Below are positions 5,402 through 6,832 of a stretch of DNA of 6,832 nucleotides, piece after piece. Under the pieces are notes generated by a model. The model saw only the letters and a list, made by a program, of their open reading frames with translations. It searched no databases and was not told the origin of the DNA. Each line of letters begins with the position of its first letter. The stretch's first letter is position 1. The DNA lies in NCBI GenBank assembly GCA_964588795.1, contig CAZPQN010000057.1:1-6832 (forward strand). The letters run 5' to 3'. This stretch comes from CAZPQN01 sp964588795 (GTDB lineage: Bacteria; Fidelibacterota; UBA2242). Position numbers and translations under genes: made by a program.

Positions 5402-6292
5402 AATAACGAAAAAACTAAAAGCGCCTGCGATTCGTGCAGCAGTTCGGCCTGCTCGGCGGCCACACCTCAAAAAGGTGAAAGTCAGCAGGAATTCGAAGAG
5501 CGCCGGCAACTGCTGTCCCGGCTCTGCCATATCCGGCATAAAATTATCGTGCTTTCCGGCAAAGGCGGCGTCGGTAAAAGCACGGTGGCGGTAAATCTGG
5601 CCGCGGCTCTGATGCTGGCCGGCAAAAGAGTCGGTCTGCTGGATGTGGATATTCACGGACCGAGCATTCCGACCATGCTGGGGCTGGAAGATGAAATCAT
5701 TCAGAAAGATGATGACGGCATGATACCGATCGAACTGGGCGATCTGAAAGTCATGTCGATCGGCTTTATGCTCAGAAATCCGGATGATGCTATTATCTGG
5801 CGCGGGCCGTTGAAAATGGGTATTATCAAACAATTTTTGAAAGATGTCAACTGGGGCGAGCTGGATTATCTGATCATCGACTCGCCGCCCGGAACCGGCG
5901 ACGAACCGCTTTCAGTCTGCCAGCTTGTGGGCGATCTGGACGGCGCGATTGTCGTCACCACGCCGCAGAAAGTCGCCGCGGTCGATGTACGTAAGTCGAT
6001 TACCTTCTGCCGTCACCTGAGTGTCAATATCCTGGGCGTCGTCGAAAACATGAGTGGTTTCGTCTGCCCGAAATGCGGCGAAATCACGCCGATTTTCAGC
6101 GCCGGAGGCGGGAAGCAGATCGCCGAAAGTATGCAGGTGCCATTCCTGGGCTCGATTCCAACCGACCCGAAAATCGGCCAGGCCTGCGACAGCGGACAGG
6201 TCTTTATCCATCAATATACTGAAAGCCCAACCGTGGCAATTATGCAGCAGATCATCAAGCCGATTCTGGAGCTGGATTCGGACAACAATTAA
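5402..6292 (+). CDS. Mrp/NBP35 (ApbC)-family iron-sulfur carrier ATPase (5' lost in the assembly gap)
   Basis: P-loop ATPase of the Mrp/ApbC/NBP35 family. Characterised members bind a [4Fe-4S] cluster at a dimer interface and pass it to apo-proteins in the cytoplasm. 296 residues are visible. The N terminus is Cys-rich (visible C9-x2-C12-x4-C17 in ACDSCSSSAC), followed by VLSGKGGVGKST (50-61; signature Lys54, P-loop Lys59), LLDVDIHGPSIPTMLG (79-94), IWRGPLKMG (132-140), IIDSPPGTGDEP (158-169) and the family's cluster-binding CxxC in FVCPKCGE (Cys222, Cys225). It closes with LGSIPTDP. Only a few residues and the start codon should be missing. It has no inserted ferredoxin domain, so it is not the second half of the MinD gene left of the gap. 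A NifX-like gene follows 25 bases later, in the order seen in fused MrpORP proteins of sulfate reducers. Confidence 0.94.
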   Translation, partial: NNEKTKSACDSCSSSACSAATPQKGESQQEFEERRQLLSRLCHIRHKIIVLSGKGGVGKSTVAVNLAAALMLAGKRVGLLDVDIHGPSIPTMLGLEDEIIQKDDDGMIPIELGDLKVMSIGFMLRNPDDAIIWRGPLKMGIIKQFLKDVNWGELDYLIIDSPPGTGDEPLSVCQLVGDLDGAIVVTTPQKVAAVDVRKSITFCRHLSVNILGVVENMSGFVCPKCGEITPIFSAGGGKQIAESMQVPFLGSIPTDPKIGQACDSGQVFIHQYTESPTVAIMQQIIKPILELDSDNN

Positions 6293-6302
6293 TCTTAATC
6301 AC

Positions 6303-6307
6303 AGGAG
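6303..6307 (+). promoter_or_regulatory. Ribosome binding site for the second NifX-like gene
   Basis: AGGAG lies ten bases before ATG at 6318, in the short spacer after the Mrp stop. The spacing is a little long, but no other start fits the family N terminus MKIAIPL. Confidence 0.6.
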
Positions 6308-6317
6308 AATTAATTAA

Positions 6318-6656
6318 ATGAAAATAGCCATTCCTCTCGCCAACGGCAAACTGGCTATGCACTTCGGGCATTGCGAGCAATTTGCACTGCTCGATGTTGA
6401 TGAAATTACTAAAAAAATTACCGAGCGCGAAAATGTAGTACCTCCGCCGCACGAACCGGGCTTGTTACCGAAATGGCTGGCGGAGCGCGGCGCCAATCTG
6501 ATAATCGCCGGCGGGATGGGACAGCGCGCACTGATGCTTTTCGCTGAAAACAACATTCAGGTGCTGGTCGGAGCCTGTTCCGAAACCCCGGAAAAATTAA
6601 TTGACGATTATTTCAATGGCACTCTGCAATTGACGGGTAATGTCTGCGACCATTAA
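6318..6656 (+). CDS. NifX/MTH1175-family protein (ORP-like), copy 2
   Basis: Complete 112-aa protein of the NifX/MTH1175 family, with the fuller set of potential metal ligands. The motifs are MKIAIPLANGKLAMHFGHCEQF (His15, His18, Cys19), PPPHEPGLLPKWLAERGA (His45), IIAGGMGQRALMLF (62-75) and a C-terminal CDH (110-112). These are hallmarks of the subfamily found next to, or fused to, Mrp and MinD-ferredoxin ATPases in anaerobes, including the Mo/Cu-cluster orange protein of Desulfovibrio. It probably binds a metal or metal-sulfur cluster handled by the Mrp ATPase encoded just upstream (inference). It differs clearly from copy 1 at 735, which lacks HFGHC, GGMG and CDH. It is the last gene in the visible run; the next 176 bases carry no gene. 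No nitrogenase genes are visible, so a nif role is not supported. Confidence 0.93.
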   Translation: MKIAIPLANGKLAMHFGHCEQFALLDVDEITKKITERENVVPPPHEPGLLPKWLAERGANLIIAGGMGQRALMLFAENNIQVLVGACSETPEKLIDDYFNGTLQLTGNVCDH

Positions 6657-6663
6657 TTTTATT

Positions 6664-6682
6664 CACCACAGAGAGCACAGAG
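6664..6682. repeat. CACAGAG-type dispersed intergenic repeat
   Basis: ACCACAGAGAGCACAGAG contains two CACAGAG units nine bases apart, just after the last stop codon. Similar 'accacagagrrcacagag' words are familiar in intergenic DNA of environmental Deltaproteobacteria and several candidate phyla (general memory, not searched). Their function is unknown. Copy number in this genome cannot be judged from one window. Confidence 0.45.
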
Positions 6683-6781
6683 CGCGCGGAGTTTTGACTA
6701 TTACTGATTAGCGTGTTGTGTTGAGAACAGTATTTAGCGCCCTGATTTTGTAAGCAATCGATAATCTTTACTTCGGTTGGT

Positions 6782-6832
6782 TAAAATTGCCCTGACTTTG
6801 TTACAAGTTTTTTGTAAAATTGCCTTGACTTT
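6782..6832. repeat. Direct repeat of about 18 bases, truncated by the window end
   Basis: TAAAATTGCCCTGACTTT at 6782-6799 recurs at 6815-6832 with one change (CCCTGA to CCTTGA), 17 of 18 identical, at a 33-base period. A more diverged copy, GCCCTGATTTTGTAA, lies at 6739-6753. The second full copy touches the window edge, so more may follow. Confidence 0.6.
6801..6817. repeat. Short inverted repeat between the direct repeat units
   Basis: TTACAA at 6801-6806 pairs with TTGTAA at 6812-6817 around a GTTTT loop. It sits between the two direct repeat copies and could be an operator half-site pair or chance in AT-rich DNA. Confidence 0.35.

Larger units (their letters stand above)
6657..6832. other. 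Noncoding tail after the operon
   Basis: No credible coding frame, tRNA or strong T-tailed terminator hairpin is seen in these 176 bases. Composition becomes more AT-rich to the right. The stretch holds a CACAGAG-type repeat, a short inverted repeat and a direct repeat that continues past the window edge. Confidence 0.7.

Noticed and set aside
5189..5833. Long minus-strand open frame across the gap
   Set aside because: It reads antisense through two well-supported ATPase genes, is bridged by Ns and shows no family features.
4940..6292. A single 450-residue protein with two ATPase domains
   Set aside because: It exists only because of 100 Ns; each flank is a recognisable part of a separate family, and the MinD half would lack its C-terminal ATPase portion.
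6664..6700. Intrinsic terminator after the last gene
   Set aside because: The GC-rich GCGCGC stretch before TTTT does not form a stem long enough to be convincing.
6739..6832. CRISPR array
   Set aside because: The repeat is about 18 bases with a spacing of only about 15, one copy is diverged, and no cas gene is visible.

Overview
The window (6832 bases) looks like part of the chromosome of an anaerobic or microaerophilic bacterium, probably a draft or metagenome-assembled genome because it contains a run of exactly 100 Ns. Base composition is roughly balanced and codon use looks uniform across the genes. The gene content points to an anaerobe: two MinD-type ATPases with built-in 2[4Fe-4S] ferredoxin domains, an Mrp/NBP35-type ATPase, two NifX/MTH1175-type small proteins, a radical SAM enzyme and a Prx6-type peroxiredoxin. 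The short CACAGAG-type dispersed repeat near the right end is, from general memory, common in environmental Deltaproteobacteria and candidate phyla. I cannot name the taxon.

Layout, all genes on the + strand: (1) 1-661, peroxiredoxin missing its first few codons. (2) 662-734, a spacer with an inverted repeat. (3) 735-4940+, a tightly packed operon: NifX-like protein, TrmO-like tRNA methyltransferase, DUF89/ARMT1-like phosphatase, MinD-ferredoxin ATPase 1, SAM methyltransferase (frameshifted near its 3' end), radical SAM protein, then the first 120 codons of MinD-ferredoxin ATPase 2. Almost every junction overlaps by 1 or 4 bases, or is 0 bases apart. (4) 5302-5401, an N gap that removes the end of MinD 2 and the start of the Mrp ATPase. 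(5) 5402-6292, the Mrp ATPase, and 6318-6656, a second NifX-like protein. (6) 6657-6832, a noncoding tail with a CACAGAG repeat and a tandem-like direct repeat that runs off the window.

Together the two ferredoxin-MinD ATPases, the Mrp ATPase and the NifX-like proteins match the parts list of the 'orange protein' (ORP) type clusters known from Desulfovibrio. There, NifX-fold proteins carry a metal cluster and partner with MinD/Mrp ATPases. The Mrp and the second NifX-like gene are adjacent in the same order as the domains of the fused MrpORP protein. What is unusual is the set of enzymes embedded in the cluster (TrmO, DUF89, a methyltransferase and a COG0731-type radical SAM protein). A role in metal-cluster assembly or delivery, perhaps coupled to modification of a tRNA or a small molecule, is inference only.

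Two assembly-level cautions matter. The single open frame across the N gap is not a real fusion protein. The methyltransferase reading frame breaks at a T6 run and resumes in the +1 frame.
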